A stretch of DNA of 64,000 nt, from positions 248,001 to 312,000 of the forward strand of contig NZ_CP108677.1 in NCBI RefSeq assembly GCF_035994945.1, read 5' to 3'. The translations under genes and the position numbers were made by a program. How positions within the stretch are numbered: the first letter of the stretch is position 1; every line of letters starts with the position of its first letter. Of this stretch, positions 24,551-33,183 are shown piece by piece. This stretch comes from Streptomyces sp. NBC_01216. Its GTDB lineage: Bacteria; Actinomycetota; Actinomycetes; Streptomycetales; Streptomycetaceae. A model generated the notes under the pieces. That model was not told the DNA's origin, did not search any database, and saw nothing but the letters and a program-made list of their open reading frames with translations.

Positions 24551-25003
24551 GTGCGGTTGACGAAATTCACCGACCTGGCCCTGCGTGCCGTGATGCGCTT
24601 GGCGGTCCCGGGACAAGAGGTCTGCACCACCACACGCGAGGTGGCGCGGGACATGGACGTGCCCTACGCCCACATGGCGAAGGTGGTCGCCCAGCTCCAG
24701 CACCTCGGAGTCGTCGAGGCTCGGCGAGGCCGGGGCGGCGGACTCACCCTGACCGGGATCGGCCGCCAGGCATCCGTCGGCTGGCTGGTGCGGACACTCG
24801 AAGGCGAGGAGGAGGTCGTCGCCTGCGAAGGCGACCCGCCCTGCCCGCTCCGCACGGCCTGCCGACTGCGGGGCGCCCTGCGGGAGGCACAGGAGGCGTT
24901 CTACCGGACCCTCGATCCGCTGACCGTGGCGGATCTGGTGGAGCCGCCCACCGGACCCGTACTCCTCGCCCTCTCCTCCCCCTCCGCGCCGAGCCCGGAC
25001 TGA
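24551..25003 (+). CDS. nsrR: NsrR, nitric-oxide-sensing Rrf2-family repressor
   Basis: A 150-residue iron-sulfur regulator. The winged helix is LTKFTDLALRAVMRL to QLQHLGVVEARRGRGGGLTLT. The three cluster-ligand cysteines are in CEGDPPCPLRTAC (Cys92, 98, 104), the spacing of S. coelicolor NsrR (93, 99, 105), which carries a [4Fe-4S] cluster destroyed by NO. The GTG at 24551 gives the conserved MRLTKFTDLA start. It is followed 80 bp later by the flavohaemoprotein gene, its classic target, and both promoters carry matching sites. Confidence 0.95.
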   Translation: MRLTKFTDLALRAVMRLAVPGQEVCTTTREVARDMDVPYAHMAKVVAQLQHLGVVEARRGRGGGLTLTGIGRQASVGWLVRTLEGEEEVVACEGDPPCPLRTACRLRGALREAQEAFYRTLDPLTVADLVEPPTGPVLLALSSPSAPSPD

Positions 25004-25050
25004 CGACACCCCGCACGACCATCCTCCGGCACTCCTTTCGCACACCTTTA

Positions 25051-25073
25051 AATACGCAGATCATCTACCACTT
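25051..25073 (+). promoter_or_regulatory. NsrR operator upstream of hmp
   Basis: The 23-bp sequence starting AATACGCAGATCATCTACCA matches the S. coelicolor hmpA1 NsrR site as I recall it at about 19 of 23 positions. It ends 10 bp before the hmp start codon, overlapping the area of the ribosome binding site, so bound NsrR would silence hmp until NO removes it. Confidence 0.8.
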
Positions 25074-25083
25074 TGGAGTCACC

Positions 25084-26280
25084 ATGCTGTCCCAGCAGGC
25101 CGTTCCGGTCGTCCGCGCGACCCTCCCCGTCGTCGGGGAGGCGCTCGGCGAGATCACCGCCCGCTTCTACGCGGGGCTGTTCGACGCCCACCCCGAACTG
25201 CTGCGCGACCTCTTCAACCGGGGAAACCAGGCCAACGGCGACCAGCGGCAGGCGCTCGCGGGCTCCATCGCCGCCTTCGCGGGCGCGCTCCTGGAGCACC
25301 CGGAGGAGCGGCCGGACGCGATGCTCTCCCGCATCGCGCACAAGCACGCATCCCTCGGCGTCACGTCCGCCCAGTACAAGCTGGTGCACCAGCACCTGTT
25401 CGCGGCGATCGTCGAGGTGCTCGGCGAGGCCGTCACCCCCGAGGTCGCGCACGCCTGGGACGAGGTGTACTGGCTGATGGCGAACGCCCTCATCGCCCTG
25501 GAGGCGCGGCTCTACGCGGAGACGGGCGTCACCGAGGGCGAGGTGTGGCACACCATGGAGATCGCCGACCGCCGCCAGGAGACGGCCGACACCGTCTCCT
25601 TCACACTCCGACGTGCGGACGGGCGGCCGGCACCGGCGTACCGGCCCGGCCAGTACGTGAGCGTCCGGGTCGGGCTTCCCGACGGCGCCCGGCAGATCCG
25701 CCAGTACACCCTTTCGGTGGCGCCCGGCCGTCCCGACCCGCGGATCACGGTGAAGCGGGTCGACGGAGACCCCGCCGGCGAGGTCTCGCACCGGCTTCAC
25801 ACGCACGCGCGGGTGGGCGACACCGTCGAGGTGTCCGCGCCGTTCGGTGACCTCGTCCTGCCGGGGGGCGACGGCCCCCTGCTGCTGGCCTCCGCGGGAA
25901 TCGGCAGCACCCCGATGCTGGCCATGCTCGACCACCTGGCGGCCACCGGCTCCGGCCGATCGGTCACCGTCGTCCACGCGGACCGCTCCCCCGCCGCGCA
26001 CGCCCACCGGGAGGAGCTGCGCCGCCTGGTCGACGCGCTCCCGCACGGCACGCTGCACCTCTGGTACGAGGATGGCGCCGAGCCCGGCCAGGGGGAGGCG
26101 CGGACCGGTCGCGCGGACGTCACCTCGATCGACCTGCCTCCGGGCGTGACGGCCTACCTGTGCGGCCCGACACCCTTCATGCGCGCGGTGCGCGGCGACC
26201 TGCTGACCCGCGGCGTGGCCGCCGCGGACATCCACTACGAGGTCTTCGGCCCCGACCTGTGGCTCGGCGCGGAGGCCTGA
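25084..26280 (+). CDS. hmp: flavohaemoprotein (nitric oxide dioxygenase)
   Basis: A 398-residue cytoplasmic enzyme that converts NO and O2 to nitrate using NAD(P)H. The globin domain (1-140) has the B10 Tyr (ARFY, Tyr29) and the proximal haem His in IAHKHASLGV (His88). The FAD domain has RQIRQYTLSVAP, and the NAD domain has LLLASAGIGSTPMLAML and AYLCGPTPFM, ending YEVFGPDLWL. The length equals the family norm. TGGAG lies before the ATG. It is controlled by NsrR from the gene just upstream and ended by the hairpin at 26337. Confidence 0.96.
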   Translation: MLSQQAVPVVRATLPVVGEALGEITARFYAGLFDAHPELLRDLFNRGNQANGDQRQALAGSIAAFAGALLEHPEERPDAMLSRIAHKHASLGVTSAQYKLVHQHLFAAIVEVLGEAVTPEVAHAWDEVYWLMANALIALEARLYAETGVTEGEVWHTMEIADRRQETADTVSFTLRRADGRPAPAYRPGQYVSVRVGLPDGARQIRQYTLSVAPGRPDPRITVKRVDGDPAGEVSHRLHTHARVGDTVEVSAPFGDLVLPGGDGPLLLASAGIGSTPMLAMLDHLAATGSGRSVTVVHADRSPAAHAHREELRRLVDALPHGTLHLWYEDGAEPGQGEARTGRADVTSIDLPPGVTAYLCGPTPFMRAVRGDLLTRGVAAADIHYEVFGPDLWLGAEA

Positions 26281-26336
26281 CCACGGGGAGCCCGCGCAGG
26301 GGCGCCGCCGACCGGCGTCCGACACCGCGCACGACT

Positions 26337-26372
26337 GAGCCCCGGTGGGACGGGGGATTCCCACCGGGGCTC
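26337..26372 (+). terminator. strong hairpin terminator after hmp
   Basis: GAGCCCCGGTGGGA (26337-26350) pairs perfectly over 14 bases with TCCCACCGGGGCTC (26359-26372) around an eight-base loop. It starts 57 bp after the hmp stop. There is no long T-tract, as is common for Streptomyces terminators. The following 26420-26530 is relatively AT-rich and holds no gene. Confidence 0.8.
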
Positions 26373-26561
26373 GTTGCCGTGACGGGTGAAGGGCGGTCGC
26401 CTCACGGGGGGACATGGGGACCGGACCCCTTCACAGCCACATATCAAGGAACGATAAATCTCCGACACTTGTTCCACATCACCCGAAGTGACCGATGTGA
26501 GTCACCTCACCCGAATTCGCCTCTCACGCCCCTTTCCCCGCGGGGCGCCGGGCACGGGCGG

Positions 26562-27347
26562 CTATGGGCGGTAGACGGCGCCCGGCTCGGCCGTGCCGGG
26601 AGCCAGCAACTGCGGAACGGTCACGAAGGTGAACCCCCGCCGCTTCAGCTCGTCGATGATCCCCGGCACGGCCGGAACCGTACCGTCATAGATGTCGTGC
26701 AGCAGGATGATCCCGTCACGCTGGGCCCCGTCGAGCACCCGTCGGCGTATCAGCTCGGAGTCGGTCGTGGAGTAGTCCTTGGCCGTGACACTCCAGAGCA
26801 CCTGCGCGAGCCCCAGCTCGCGACTGACATCGGAGACGGTGCCGTCGGTCCGCCCCTGCGGCGGGCGCATCAGCGTAGGTTCGCGGCCGGTGATCGCCTT
26901 GATCGCCTCCTGGGTGCGGGACAACTCCTCGCGTACCTCGTCGGCCTCCAGGTCGGTCAGGATGCGGTGGGTCCAGGTGTGGTTGGCGACCTCGTGACCC
27001 TCGTCCGAGATCCGCTTGACGACTTCGGGGTAGCGGTCGACGTGCTTCCTGCCGAGAAGGAAGAAGGTGGCGGGGACCTGCTTCTCCTCGAGGATGTCGA
27101 GGAGGTGGGGCGTGTCCTTGCCGGGCCCCGCGTCGAAGGTCAGGGCGATGCACTTGACCTTGGCGCAGTCGACCGCCCCGGCCCGGCTCCCGGACCCCGC
27201 CTTGGCGTCGTCCGGGCCAGCCTTGCTCCGCGCGTCACGAGGGGCGACGGTCGACACCCCGCAGCCCCCCAGTGTGAGGATCAGAGAGGCCGCCGCCACA
27301 AGGGCGACGGCCGTGGCCCGGAGCGCATCCGGCCTGGTTCGGAACAT
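26562..27347 (-). CDS. polysaccharide deacetylase (NodB domain) lipoprotein
   Basis: A 261-residue exported protein. A lipobox LTLGGC at about residues 24-29 follows a hydrophobic signal, so Cys29 should be lipidated and the protein anchored outside the membrane. The NodB domain has the catalytic/metal motifs ALTFDAGPG (Asp), VANHTWTHRIL (HxxxH zinc ligands), RPPQGRTDG and IILLHDIYDGT. Members remove acetyl groups from peptidoglycan or other glycans; the second Asp of the usual TFDDGP is replaced by Ala, a variation seen in part of the family. Confidence 0.92.
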   Translation of the reverse strand: MFRTRPDALRATAVALVAAASLILTLGGCGVSTVAPRDARSKAGPDDAKAGSGSRAGAVDCAKVKCIALTFDAGPGKDTPHLLDILEEKQVPATFFLLGRKHVDRYPEVVKRISDEGHEVANHTWTHRILTDLEADEVREELSRTQEAIKAITGREPTLMRPPQGRTDGTVSDVSRELGLAQVLWSVTAKDYSTTDSELIRRRVLDGAQRDGIILLHDIYDGTVPAVPGIIDELKRRGFTFVTVPQLLAPGTAEPGAVYRP

Positions 27348-27433
27348 GCTGAAACCCGCTTTCCCCGTAGTTCGCTTCGTTCGACCCTTCGCGCCTGGTC
27401 AGGGCGATGTCGAACGGCATGTCGAACACTCTA

Positions 27434-27455
27434 CATACCGTGTATACACGGCATG
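27434..27455. promoter_or_regulatory. 22-bp near-perfect palindrome upstream of the deacetylase gene
   Basis: The central CCGTGTATACACGG (27438-27451) is a perfect 14-bp palindrome, flanked by CATA and CATG to give 22 bp with one mismatched pair. It lies about 90 bp upstream of the deacetylase start and is AT-richer than its surroundings. The GTATAC core is typical of GntR- or TetR-type operators. No such regulator gene is nearby. The rest of the 327-bp gap 27348-27674 shows no gene. Confidence 0.6.
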
Positions 27456-27674
27456 CATAGGGGGTACGGGGAAGCACGGAGCGGGGCCCGACAGCCGGAC
27501 GCCGCCCGGGATTCGCGGGACGGCCGAGGCCGGTCGTGCGCGGCGCGGGAAGCACGGTGAGCGGGCCGGGTTCCGGGGGTGGGACGGCTCCGGGCGGTCG
27601 CCGTCCGCTCCGCCCGCGGGCACCCGTGCCCACGGGACCGGCACGTCGGAGGGAGATCGCCGAGACGGCCGGGG

Positions 27675-28052
27675 TCAGCGGGAGGCGAGGAGCAGGCGCG
27701 CCTCGGTCTCCTGGTCCCCGGAGACCGACTGGAGGGAGCGGATGTCGAAGGTCGCGGCGAGCGTCTTCTCGACCTCGTCGACGGCGTGGTACCCGCCGGT
27801 GAGCACGGCACCCACCAGGGCCGACAGCGGCACGGGGGCGATCTCCTCACGCCGTCCCGCGGCCGTGTCGAAGGTGGCCATCCAGACGGTGGCGGCGGGC
27901 GCCGTGGCCGCCCGCGGTCCCGGCGCGGACATGTCCTCGAGTTCGTAGACGCGGTCGAGTACGTCGAAGACGGCCTGGGCGTCCTCGCGCCGGCAGTCAC
28001 TCAGCTGCACGGTGACGTCCGTGTCGATGTGCGTGTCGTACACGTCGCTCAT
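27675..28052 (-). CDS. conserved hypothetical protein
   Basis: A 125-residue acidic protein starting MSDVYDTHIDTDVTVQLSDCRREDAQAVFDVLDRVYELED and ending SGDQETEARLLLASR. It looks like a compact alpha/beta fold with hydrophobic strands (TVWMATFDTA, VPLSALVGAVLTGGYHAV) and no membrane segment or catalytic motif that I recognise. GAGGAG lies very close to the ATG. It is divergent from the DUF6328 gene. Probably a Streptomyces-specific protein. Confidence 0.7.
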   Translation of the reverse strand: MSDVYDTHIDTDVTVQLSDCRREDAQAVFDVLDRVYELEDMSAPGPRAATAPAATVWMATFDTAAGRREEIAPVPLSALVGAVLTGGYHAVDEVEKTLAATFDIRSLQSVSGDQETEARLLLASR

Positions 28053-28244
28053 CTCCTCGACGCCCGCAGGGGCGCTCGTCGGGCCACGTCTCCAGCATCC
28101 CTCGCACGCGGCGGTCCCGCGAGATGCTGAAGGGATTCCGGCGCGCCGTGCGGTAGCGCGGTCGTGGTGACAGCCTGGAAACCGTCACTCCGGGACCGCG
28201 TGCCGGGGGCTTCGGGCGACGCGGGTGAGACGCAGGAGGTTTCC

Positions 28245-28802
28245 GTGTCGGAGCGCTCAGGGCCGCAGGGGCAGGGCGACGCGGGTGGTGGCGGGGAGGC
28301 ACTGGTCCGCGGGCGACACGAGACGGCGGAGGAGCGCGCGGACCGCCGCTGGGTCGAACTGGTCCAGGAGATCAGGGTCGCCCAGACCGGGGTGCAGATC
28401 CTGTTCGGCTTCCTCCTGACGGTCGCCTTCACCGCGCGCTTCCCCGACCTGCGCCCCACCGACCGGACGATCTACATCGTCACCGTCTCGCTCGGCGCGG
28501 CGGCCACCGGGGCGTTGATCGGTCCGGTCTCCTTCCACCGGATCGTGGCGGGACGGCGGATCAAGCCCCAGGCGGTGGTGTGGGCCTCCCGTCTGACGTT
28601 CGTGGGCCTGCTGCTCCTGCTCGCCACCCTGGGCTCCGCGCTGTTGCTGGTCCTGCGGGTGACCACGGGGGCGGACTACGTGCCATGGCTGGTGGCCGGG
28701 CTGGTCGTCTGGTGCGTGCTGTGCTGGTTCCTGCTGCCCCTCTGGGCACGCCGCCGGTACACCAGCGGCCCCCCGGAGCCGCGCTCCGGAGCCGGGCGCT
28801 GA
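28245..28802 (+). CDS. DUF6328 family membrane protein
   Basis: A 185-residue protein with an acidic N-terminus (ETAEERADRRWVELVQEIRVAQTGVQILFGFLLTVAFT) that marks the DUF6328 family and four hydrophobic segments. I chose GTG 28245 because AGGAGG sits exactly five bases upstream; the open frame extends to 28164 without conservation. The function of the family is unknown. It converges with the DNA ligase gene, with a dispersed repeat between them. Confidence 0.85.
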   Translation: MSERSGPQGQGDAGGGGEALVRGRHETAEERADRRWVELVQEIRVAQTGVQILFGFLLTVAFTARFPDLRPTDRTIYIVTVSLGAAATGALIGPVSFHRIVAGRRIKPQAVVWASRLTFVGLLLLLATLGSALLLVLRVTTGADYVPWLVAGLVVWCVLCWFLLPLWARRRYTSGPPEPRSGAGR

Positions 28803-28892
28803 GCGGGGGCGCCGGCGGTCGGGCCCGGCCGGGTGGGCTCGGTCCACGGGACCGCGCGCCCGTCGCCGACGGTTCCCGGGCGACGCCGAAGA

Positions 28893-28918
28893 CGTGCGTG
28901 CCAGGACGTGACCGCCCG
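28893..28918. repeat. dispersed repeat, copy 1
   Basis: CGTGCGTGCCAGGACGTGAC plus CGCCCG, a 26-bp core found again at 43948 and 63953 with one difference from each. It lies between the convergent DUF6328 and ligase genes, 10 bp from the ligase stop codon. Confidence 0.75.
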
Positions 28919-28927
28919 ACAGCCCGC

Positions 28928-30475
28928 TCAGGCGCCGCGAGTCACCGAGTGGACGGTGTCGGCCTGCGCCGCGGGCTTGTCGGGCCGGTGGCGGACGACC
29001 CGAGCGAAGCGCAGGGTGACACCGGCGGGGTAGCGGCTGGAACGCTGGAGGCCGTCGTAGGCGATCTCCACGACGAGCTGGGGGCGGACCCGCACAGTGA
29101 ATCCGTCGTCCTCCAGGGCCAGTTCACGCAGTCTCGCGGTCTGCCAGCGGAGCATCTCGTCGGTGAGGCCCTTGAAGGTCTTGCCGAGCATCACGAAGCC
29201 GCCGTCGTCGGCGCGGGCGCCGAGGTGCAGGTTGGACAGCAGACCGGTGCGGCGGCCGTGGCCCCATTCGGCGGCGAGGACGACGAGGTCGAGCGTATGG
29301 ACGGGCTTCACCTTCAACCAGGTGCGCCCCCTGCGGCCGGCGCTGTACGGCGCGTCGAGCGACTTGACCAGGACTCCTTCATGACCCCTGGCGAGGGTGT
29401 CGTCGAAGAACCGCTCGGCAGCGCCCGCCTGGGCGTCGGAACCGGGATCGGTGACGACCATGCGGCGCACCCGCGACGCCTCGGGCAGCAGCCGCGCCAG
29501 CACCTCGTGGCGCTCGCGCCCCGGGCGGTCGATGAGCGTCTCTCCGTCGGCGGCGAGGACGTCGAAGAAGCGGGGCGAGAGGGGCAGGGCGGAGCGTGCG
29601 CCGGCCACGTCCACCCGGGAGCCGACCCGGGAGGCGATGTCCTGGAAGGGCACGGGCCGGCCGCTGGCGGGTTCGACCGCGATGACCTCCCCGTCCAGGA
29701 CGATCCCGTCGGCCGTCGCCTCCCGGGCGATGTCGACTACTTCGGGCAGCCGTCCGGTGATGTCGTCCAGCGAGCGTGTGAACACCCGGACCTCCCGACC
29801 GCTGCGGTGCACCTGGATCCGGATGCCGTCCAGTTTCTCCTCGACGGCGCAGGGGCCGAGGCCGGCGACGGCGTCCGTGACGGAGGTGGCGGTATGGGCG
29901 AGCATCGGGAGGACCGGGGTCCCCACCCTGAGTGCGAAGGTCTCCAGAGCGGCGGCACCGTCGGTGAGTACCGCCCGGGCCACCCGGGGCAGCGAGCCCT
30001 CCAGCATCACGGCCCGGCGGAGGTCGTCCGAGCGGACGGCGGCGGCCCGCGCGACGCCTTCGAGCGCGATGGCGTCGAGCGCCCCCTGGCGCACCTCGCC
30101 GGAGAGCAGCCGGAGGAGGAACTCCTGCTCGGGCAGCGTGGCGGCGGCCATCAACTCCCGGACGCGCCGGACCCGCTCGGTGCGGGAACCCGCGCCGGAG
30201 ACGGCGGCCAGCGCGCTCATGGCGGCGTCGGTGCGGGAGAGGGTGAGCGTGGGCTGCCGCGCCGGGGGCACGGCGGGCGGGACCGCGTCCTTGAGGACGC
30301 TCCAGCCCACCCCGATCCGTCCTTGCGGCAGCCGCCCCGACAGGTAGGCGATCACCAGCGGGGTCTCCTCGGGCGCCGTGTCGGAGAACAGCCCGGCCAG
30401 CACGGCGATCTTCCGTGAGCGGGCGGATGACGCGGCGACCAGACGGGAGGCGTCCGCGAGTCGGGCCAGCAGCAT
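28928..30475 (-). CDS. ATP-dependent DNA ligase (LigB-type)
   Basis: A 515-residue ligase that seals DNA nicks through a lysyl-AMP intermediate. An N-terminal helical domain (about 1-200) precedes the nucleotidyltransferase domain with motif I EEKLDGIR (Lys214), motif III-like RFFDVL, motif IV-like GHEGVLVKSLDAPYSAGRRGRTWLKVKP (IV/V), and a C-terminal OB domain (LLSNLHLGA, VVEIAYDGLQRSSRYPAGVTLRFARVVRHRPDK). The order and length match the actinobacterial LigB group, accessory to NAD-dependent LigA. The start MLLARLADAS at 30475 is where conservation begins. Confidence 0.93.
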   Translation of the reverse strand: MLLARLADASRLVAASSARSRKIAVLAGLFSDTAPEETPLVIAYLSGRLPQGRIGVGWSVLKDAVPPAVPPARQPTLTLSRTDAAMSALAAVSGAGSRTERVRRVRELMAAATLPEQEFLLRLLSGEVRQGALDAIALEGVARAAAVRSDDLRRAVMLEGSLPRVARAVLTDGAAALETFALRVGTPVLPMLAHTATSVTDAVAGLGPCAVEEKLDGIRIQVHRSGREVRVFTRSLDDITGRLPEVVDIAREATADGIVLDGEVIAVEPASGRPVPFQDIASRVGSRVDVAGARSALPLSPRFFDVLAADGETLIDRPGRERHEVLARLLPEASRVRRMVVTDPGSDAQAGAAERFFDDTLARGHEGVLVKSLDAPYSAGRRGRTWLKVKPVHTLDLVVLAAEWGHGRRTGLLSNLHLGARADDGGFVMLGKTFKGLTDEMLRWQTARLRELALEDDGFTVRVRPQLVVEIAYDGLQRSSRYPAGVTLRFARVVRHRPDKPAAQADTVHSVTRGA

Positions 30476-30575
30476 GCGCCCATCGTCTCCCGCCCGGCGC
30501 CGCCACCGCACGTCGGAGGGGCGTGGACGGACCGGGCGCCTCGGGCGCGCAGGCCGCCGGTCCGTCCGAGAACGG

Positions 30576-30989
30576 TCAGAGCTCGGCGACGCCCATCCGG
30601 CCCGGCAGCCGGGCCGCCACCCCGAGGTGCTCGCCGACCCGGTTCACCAGCAGGGTCATCTCGTACGCCACCTGCCCCACGTCGGCCTCGGCTGCGCTCA
30701 GCACGCACAGGCAACTGCCCTCGCCGGCCGCTGTGACGAAGAGCAGCGCGTCGTCGAACTCCACCATCGTCTGCCGCGCCCGGCCCGCGCGGAAGTGACG
30801 TCCCGAGCCCCGGGCCAGACTGTGCAGACCCGAGGAGACCGCCGCCAGATGCTCGGCGTCCTCGCGCTCGAGGCTGCTGCTCGTGCCCGTCACCAGGCCG
30901 TCGTTCGACAGCACGAGTGCGTGCCGTATGTACTCGACCCGTTGCGTCAGGTCGTCGAGGAGCCAGTCCAGCCCCTTGTCCAACGCCAT
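30576..30989 (-). CDS. roadblock/LC7-domain protein outside the conservon
   Basis: A 137-residue protein of the CvnB type: LDWLLDDLTQRVEYIRHALVLSNDGLVTGTSSSLEREDAEHLAAVSSGLHSLARG, then the EMTLLVNRVGEHLG end. It is closely similar in layout to the CvnB protein at 32746, so the two are probable paralogues. It lies alone before the PPOX gene on the opposite strand. It may act as a partner of a Ras-like GTPase. Confidence 0.88.
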   Translation of the reverse strand: MALDKGLDWLLDDLTQRVEYIRHALVLSNDGLVTGTSSSLEREDAEHLAAVSSGLHSLARGSGRHFRAGRARQTMVEFDDALLFVTAAGEGSCLCVLSAAEADVGQVAYEMTLLVNRVGEHLGVAARLPGRMGVAEL

Positions 30990-31124
30990 GTGTCGTCCTC
31001 CCCCTGTGTGGTGCGTCCCCGTCGACCCGTCGTCCCCGCGGTCCGCGTCCCCCGGTCAGCCTTACGCACGGTCGTGGCCGGGGCAAGCACCCCAGGCCGG
31101 CCTCTCGTACCGCAGGATGGACTC

Positions 31125-31550
31125 ATGGCGATGATGACCGAGGATCAGTGGCGGGCCTTCGTGTCCGCGGGAACGCGTACCGGCAAGCTGGCGACGGTCC
31201 GTGCCGACGGCGGTCCCCATGTCGTGCCCGTCTGGTTCGTGCTCGACGGCGACGACGTCGTCTTCACCACGGGCCGCAACACGGTGAAGGGACGCAGTCT
31301 GGCGCGCGACGGCAGGGTCGCGCTCTGCGTCGACGACGAACGTCCGCCGTTCGCGTTCGTCATGCTCCGCGGCCGGGCCGAGATCAGCGAGGACCCGGAG
31401 GAACTCCGCCGCTGGGCGACGCGCGTCGGGGGCCGGTACATGGGCGAGGAGCGCGCCGAGGAGTTCGGCGCGCGCAACGCCGTCCCCGGCGAGCTGCTGG
31501 TCCGGGTACGGATCGAGAAGGTGACCGCGGAGGGTGCCCTCGCCGGCTGA
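31125..31550 (+). CDS. PPOX-class F420-dependent (pyridoxamine oxidase-like) enzyme
   Basis: A 141-residue split-barrel flavin/deazaflavin protein: TGKLATVRADGGPHVVPVWFVLDGDDVVFTTGRNTVKGRSLARDGRVALCVDDERPPFAFVMLRGRAEIS. This matches the actinobacterial F420-dependent group; members reduce small substrates with F420H2. The substrate is not known. It stands between the orphan roadblock gene and the conservon and is divergent from the former. Confidence 0.88.
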   Translation: MAMMTEDQWRAFVSAGTRTGKLATVRADGGPHVVPVWFVLDGDDVVFTTGRNTVKGRSLARDGRVALCVDDERPPFAFVMLRGRAEISEDPEELRRWATRVGGRYMGEERAEEFGARNAVPGELLVRVRIEKVTAEGALAG

Positions 31551-31707
31551 GGGCCCGTCGGTCGAAGGCCACCGGCAGACTCTGAGCGCGGCGAACCGGG
31601 CGGCGGCGGGTCCACGCGGCTCGGGTGCGGGAGGGCCTGTCGGTACCCGAGGCCCACCGGTCACCCGTTCGGGCGGGTCCGGGTGCCTGTCGTCCCCGCC
31701 GGTGGCA

Positions 31708-32319
31708 TCAGCCGACCGAGTCGAGCAGCCGGGCGGTGTGCATCCGGCCCGCGTACTCGACCAACCGGATGAGTACCTCCTTGCCCGAGTCCCGATCCCG
31801 CGCGTCGCACAGCACGACCGGCGTCCCTCGGTCCAGGTCGAGCGCCCGCGACACCTCGTGGGCGCCGTAGCTCCGGGCACCGGGAAAGCAGTTGACGGCG
31901 ACGACGAACGGGATACGGCGGCGCTCGAAGTAGTCCACGGCGGGGAAGCAGTCCTCCAGCCGGCGGGTGTCGGCGAGGACGACGGCGCCCAGCGCGCCCT
32001 GTGACAGCTCGTCCCAGAGGAACCAGAACCGGTCCTGCCCCGGAGTCCCGAAGAGGTACAGGGAGAGTCCGGAGCGGATCGTGATGCGGCCGAAGTCCAT
32101 GGCCACCGTCGTGGTGCTTTTCTGGTCGACTCCGCCCGTGTCGTCCACCGACTCCCCGGCGCGGCTGAGCCTTTCCTCCGTCCGCAGCGGCCGTATCTCG
32201 CTGACCGCCCCCACCAGGGTGGTCTTTCCGACGCCGAATCCGCCGGCGACCAGGATCTTCAGTGCGAGGGCGGTGGAGTCCGCGCCGCCGCCGGTGCTCT
32301 CAGAGCGCTCGTAGGCCAT
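31708..32319 (-). CDS. cvnD: conservon GTPase CvnD
   Basis: A 203-residue Ras/Arf-like small GTPase. The P-loop is VAGGFGVGKTTLVG near residue 24, the switch region STTTVAMDFGRI is at about residue 69, and LFGTPGQDRFWFLWDEL gives the DxxG-like motif; AVNCFPGA replaces the usual NKxD, as in the family. In S. coelicolor, Cvn proteins form membrane-associated complexes resembling G-protein signalling. The gene overlaps cvnC by 20 bp and is last in the operon. Confidence 0.92.
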   Translation of the reverse strand: MAYERSESTGGGADSTALALKILVAGGFGVGKTTLVGAVSEIRPLRTEERLSRAGESVDDTGGVDQKSTTTVAMDFGRITIRSGLSLYLFGTPGQDRFWFLWDELSQGALGAVVLADTRRLEDCFPAVDYFERRRIPFVVAVNCFPGARSYGAHEVSRALDLDRGTPVVLCDARDRDSGKEVLIRLVEYAGRMHTARLLDSVG

Positions 32320-32716
32320 CGATTACTTCCCTCAGTATCCGTTCGTCGGGCAACTGCGCGGGCGGTACGGGCCTGCTCACCCTGACCAGGCCGGCTTCGA
32401 GGAGGTCGCCGAGGAGGACCCGTACGACGCCGACGGGCAGGCCGGCCTCGGCGGCGAGCTCCGCGACCGACTGGGTCTCGGCGCGGCACAGGGCGAGCAG
32501 CGTCCGGTGTTCCGGACCGAGGAAGGTCTCCTCTGCCCGGTCGGGCGGGTCGTCGTCCACGACGACGAGGGCGATGAGGTCGAACCGCACGTTGCTCGGC
32601 CCCGGTCGGGTGCGGCCGCCGGTCATCGCGTACGGGCGGACGAGCGGCCCGGCGTCCGCGTCGTACCAGTGTCCGCCCTGGGTTCCCGGTCCGTGACCGG
32701 TCGTGTCGTCGTTCAT
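32300..32716 (-). CDS. cvnC: conservon protein CvnC (DUF742)
   Basis: A 138-residue DUF742 protein: LVRPYAMTGGRTRPGPSNVRFDLIALVVVDDD, then HRTLLALCRAETQSVAELAAEAGLPVGVVRVLLGDLLEAGLVRVSRPV, a winged-helix-like domain. It is the third gene of cvnABCD and links the roadblock protein to the GTPase. The start at 32716 has no clear ribosome binding site near it, and a partial repeat of the first codons lies just upstream. It overlaps cvnD by 20 bp. Confidence 0.9.
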   Translation of the reverse strand: MNDDTTGHGPGTQGGHWYDADAGPLVRPYAMTGGRTRPGPSNVRFDLIALVVVDDDPPDRAEETFLGPEHRTLLALCRAETQSVAELAAEAGLPVGVVRVLLGDLLEAGLVRVSRPVPPAQLPDERILREVIDGLRAL

Positions 32717-32745
32717 GTGGTGTCGTCGTTCACGGGTGCTCCCGG

Positions 32746-33183
32746 TCAGCCGACGGCCGGCGGGGTGGTGGCGGTGAGGCGGGGCGGTGTGTGCAGGTGC
32801 TCGCCGACCCGCTTCACCAGGCGGGCCATCTCGTAGGCGATGAGACCGATGTCGGCGTGCACCGAGCTGAGGACGGCGAGGCAGGAACCGTCTCCCGCCG
32901 CCGCGACGAACAGGAAGCCGTCGTCCATCTCCACCATCGTCTGGCGCACACCGCCGGTGTGGAACTGCCGGCCCGCGCCCTTGGCCAGGCTGTGGAACCC
33001 GGAGGCGATGGCGGCGAGGTGTTCGGCGTCCTCGCGGCTGAGGCCGCTGGAGGAACCGACGGCGAGCCCGTCGTCGGACAACACGACCGCGTGACGGACT
33101 TCGCGGACGCGGACGACCAGGTCGTCCAGGAGCCAGTCCGGTTCGCCGGAACGGTGGTGGGAGATCCTCTCGTGGTCGATCAT
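32746..33183 (-). CDS. cvnB: conservon roadblock/LC7 protein CvnB
   Basis: A 145-residue roadblock/LC7 protein, expected to act on or scaffold the CvnD GTPase. It has the pattern DWLLDDLVVRVREVRHAVVLSDDGLAVGSSSGLSREDAEHLAAIASGFHSLAKGAGRQF with MEDGFLFVAAAG-like strands. Its start codon overlaps the cvnA stop (ATGA, 33180-33183), which gives coupled translation. The similar gene at 30576 is a paralogue. Confidence 0.92.
   Translation of the reverse strand: MIDHERISHHRSGEPDWLLDDLVVRVREVRHAVVLSDDGLAVGSSSGLSREDAEHLAAIASGFHSLAKGAGRQFHTGGVRQTMVEMDDGFLFVAAAGDGSCLAVLSSVHADIGLIAYEMARLVKRVGEHLHTPPRLTATTPPAVG

Noticed and set aside
28580..30418. A 612-codon plus-strand open frame opposite the DNA ligase
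   Set aside because: Low-complexity composition without any domain, and the minus strand encodes a clear ATP-dependent ligase.
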